Shown here one piece after another: positions 6,284-7,575 of a stretch of DNA of 7,575 bases. The translations under genes and the position numbers were made by a program. The notes beneath the pieces are model-generated. The model did not search any database. It was not told the DNA's origin and saw only the letters and a program-made list of their open reading frames with translations. The DNA comes from an uncultured Paraglaciecola sp. (GTDB lineage Bacteria > Pseudomonadota > Gammaproteobacteria > Enterobacterales > Alteromonadaceae), in NCBI GenBank assembly GCA_905479025.1, contig CAJQKX010000003.1, positions 1-7,575 of the forward strand, given 5' to 3'. Numbering within the stretch: the first letter of the stretch is position 1; each line of letters starts with the position of its first letter.

Positions 6284-7575
6284 TTAGAAGCTGTAACTTG
6301 CACTTAATACCATGCGTCTGTCCGCTTCTTGAACAAAGAAAATATTGTTCTTACTACGACCAAACTTACGCTGACCTTCTTCCAACAAGTTAATAATATC
6401 TAAACTTACAGATAAATCCTCGTTCACTTGATAGCCAACGTTAATATCAACTTGCTCAGTTTCAGACACATATACTGGGTTACGCGGGCCTTTACCACGG
6501 TTAGTCGTACTTAAAAATTCATCTCGCCAGTTATATGCAATACGAGCGGAAAATCCTTCTTTTTCGTAGATTAATACTGCGTTAGCTGTATCACTTAACC
6601 CTTCTAAAGCAAATTGGTCAACACTGATAGCACCACCATTATCAAAGCCAATATCACCATTAACAGTGGTGTAATTTACTTGATAACCAAAACCAGTTTC
6701 ACCAAAGAAATGTTGCCATGCAAACTCAAAACCATCTATCACAGCACTTTTGTCGTTAACAGGACCCGTTACCTGAAATTGTAATAATGGATCCCCAGCT
6801 TGTGCAAAAACATCATAAGCTGCAAATACTTCACCTTCAAAGTTTGGATTAACAACAGGATCTTGAAAATCTGCTGCGCCATTAGGAAAGTCCGCTGGAT
6901 TTTGCAAAACGGCTGACATGGTAAACAGATTCACTTCGGTAATATCATAACCACCAGCATTCAATGCTGCTATTGCATCACCTGAGGTTGTTCCAGCGGC
7001 GCCAGAAGTAGCATCTAACAACCCAAACAATGATTTTTCAGATTGCGCGATACCCACAAAGTTTTCAACATCTTTTCTATAATAACCGATTGATACCATG
7101 CTTGAGTCGCTGTAATAGTACTCTGCAGATAAGTCGATGTTAGTAGACTCAAGTGGATCTAATTGTGCATTACCTGATGAACCTGTTGCTACACCGCCCA
7201 ATGCTGTTATACGTGGAGGAGGTGAGATTGAAGTCGACTGGAATAATTGTTCATAAGAAGGTCGCGCCAATGTTTTACTAAAAGAGGCACGAGCCTTAAG
7301 ATCATCATTCACATCAAGGGTCAAATCAAGACTAGGCAAAAAGTTAGAGTAATCATTTTTGTCTGAGATAGTCTCTACAGACGCTCCTAACACAGGTAAA
7401 AAGTCGTTATCCGCTTCCCAAATTATTTGGGTAGGCAAAAACTGAATTGACGAAGAAGTCACATCAGTTTGCTCATAACGCAAGCCAGCAACAATGTTTA
7501 AAGGCATGTCAGCAATTTCATAATCCATAACTGCTTGTACATAAACGGAAATAATCTCTTCTTCAACCGTATTAT
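6284..7575 (-). CDS. TonB-dependent outer-membrane receptor, C-terminal beta-barrel portion (start beyond window)
   Basis: A TonB-dependent receptor, an outer-membrane beta-barrel that imports a ligand using TonB-ExbBD energy. The frame stays open to the right edge; the Met at 7528 is internal (preceded in frame by strand-like I-S-V-Y-V-Q-A-V), so 429 C-terminal residues of a protein probably twice that length are seen. Barrel features of the large TonB receptor class found in Xanthomonas, Caulobacter and Alteromonas are present. They are G-L-R-Y-E-Q-T, then K-A-R-A-S-F-S-K-T-L-A-R-P-S-Y, then G-N-A-Q-L-D-P-L-E-S-T-N-I-D-L, followed by E-Y-Y-Y-S-D-S. The chain ends in alternating hydrophobic residues with terminal Phe (L-S-A-S-Y-S-F), the outer-membrane assembly signal. 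Plug and TonB box lie outside the window. Such receptors commonly import oligosaccharides, but the ligand is not deducible here. It is the first gene seen in the cluster, separated from SapC by hairpins. Confidence 0.95.
   Translation of the reverse strand, partial: NTVEEEIISVYVQAVMDYEIADMPLNIVAGLRYEQTDVTSSSIQFLPTQIIWEADNDFLPVLGASVETISDKNDYSNFLPSLDLTLDVNDDLKARASFSKTLARPSYEQLFQSTSISPPPRITALGGVATGSSGNAQLDPLESTNIDLSAEYYYSDSSMVSIGYYRKDVENFVGIAQSEKSLFGLLDATSGAAGTTSGDAIAALNAGGYDITEVNLFTMSAVLQNPADFPNGAADFQDPVVNPNFEGEVFAAYDVFAQAGDPLLQFQVTGPVNDKSAVIDGFEFAWQHFFGETGFGYQVNYTTVNGDIGFDNGGAISVDQFALEGLSDTANAVLIYEKEGFSARIAYNWRDEFLSTTNRGKGPRNPVYVSETEQVDINVGYQVNEDLSVSLDIINLLEEGQRKFGRSKNNIFFVQEADRRMVLSASYSF

Noticed and set aside
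7484..7528. Met at 7528 as the true start of the receptor gene.
   Set aside because: The frame is open upstream to the window edge and encodes barrel-strand-like sequence. The visible part lacks signal peptide and plug, so the protein must begin outside the window.

Overview
The window reads as part of one long leftward (minus-strand) gene cluster from a marine-type gammaproteobacterium. The Alteromonadales (Alteromonas, Glaciecola, Paraglaciecola and relatives) are the best guess, from the moderate-to-low GC, the protein style and the gene combination. This assignment is an inference; there is no rRNA or other marker gene here. All six protein genes point the same way, and no tRNA, rRNA, mobile element or CRISPR array was seen.

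In transcription order, from right to left, the layout is as follows. (1) The C-terminal 429 residues of a TonB-dependent outer-membrane receptor, whose start lies beyond the right edge. (2) A 170-base intergenic stretch with two hairpins and a possible promoter. (3) A SapC-family protein. (4) A JmjC/cupin_8-type protein with an intact Fe(II) triad. (5) and (6) Two different flavin-dependent halogenases of the tryptophan-halogenase family, separated by 3 bases. (7) A GntP-family (gluconate-type) permease whose last few dozen residues run off the left edge. Genes 3 to 7 are spaced 27, 22, 3 and 24 bases apart and look like one operon. The receptor may feed into it by readthrough.

TonB receptor, SapC, cupin-like protein and 'tryptophan halogenase' recur together in Caulobacter-, Xanthomonas- and Alteromonas-like bacteria. 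They usually occur as nutrient-uptake loci rather than antibiotic clusters, and the biological role of the halogenases there is unresolved. The receptor would import a substrate across the outer membrane, the permease would carry a small sugar acid across the inner membrane, and the two halogenases plus the putative oxygenase would act on an unknown substrate. No NRPS/PKS gene, tryptophan-biosynthesis gene or dedicated flavin reductase is visible, so a classical halometabolite pathway is not supported.

The points most worth a second look are the tandem halogenases. One has the canonical WxWxIP motif; the other has WVWDIS and an altered halide-site motif. The hairpins that separate the receptor from the enzyme genes are the next most interesting feature.
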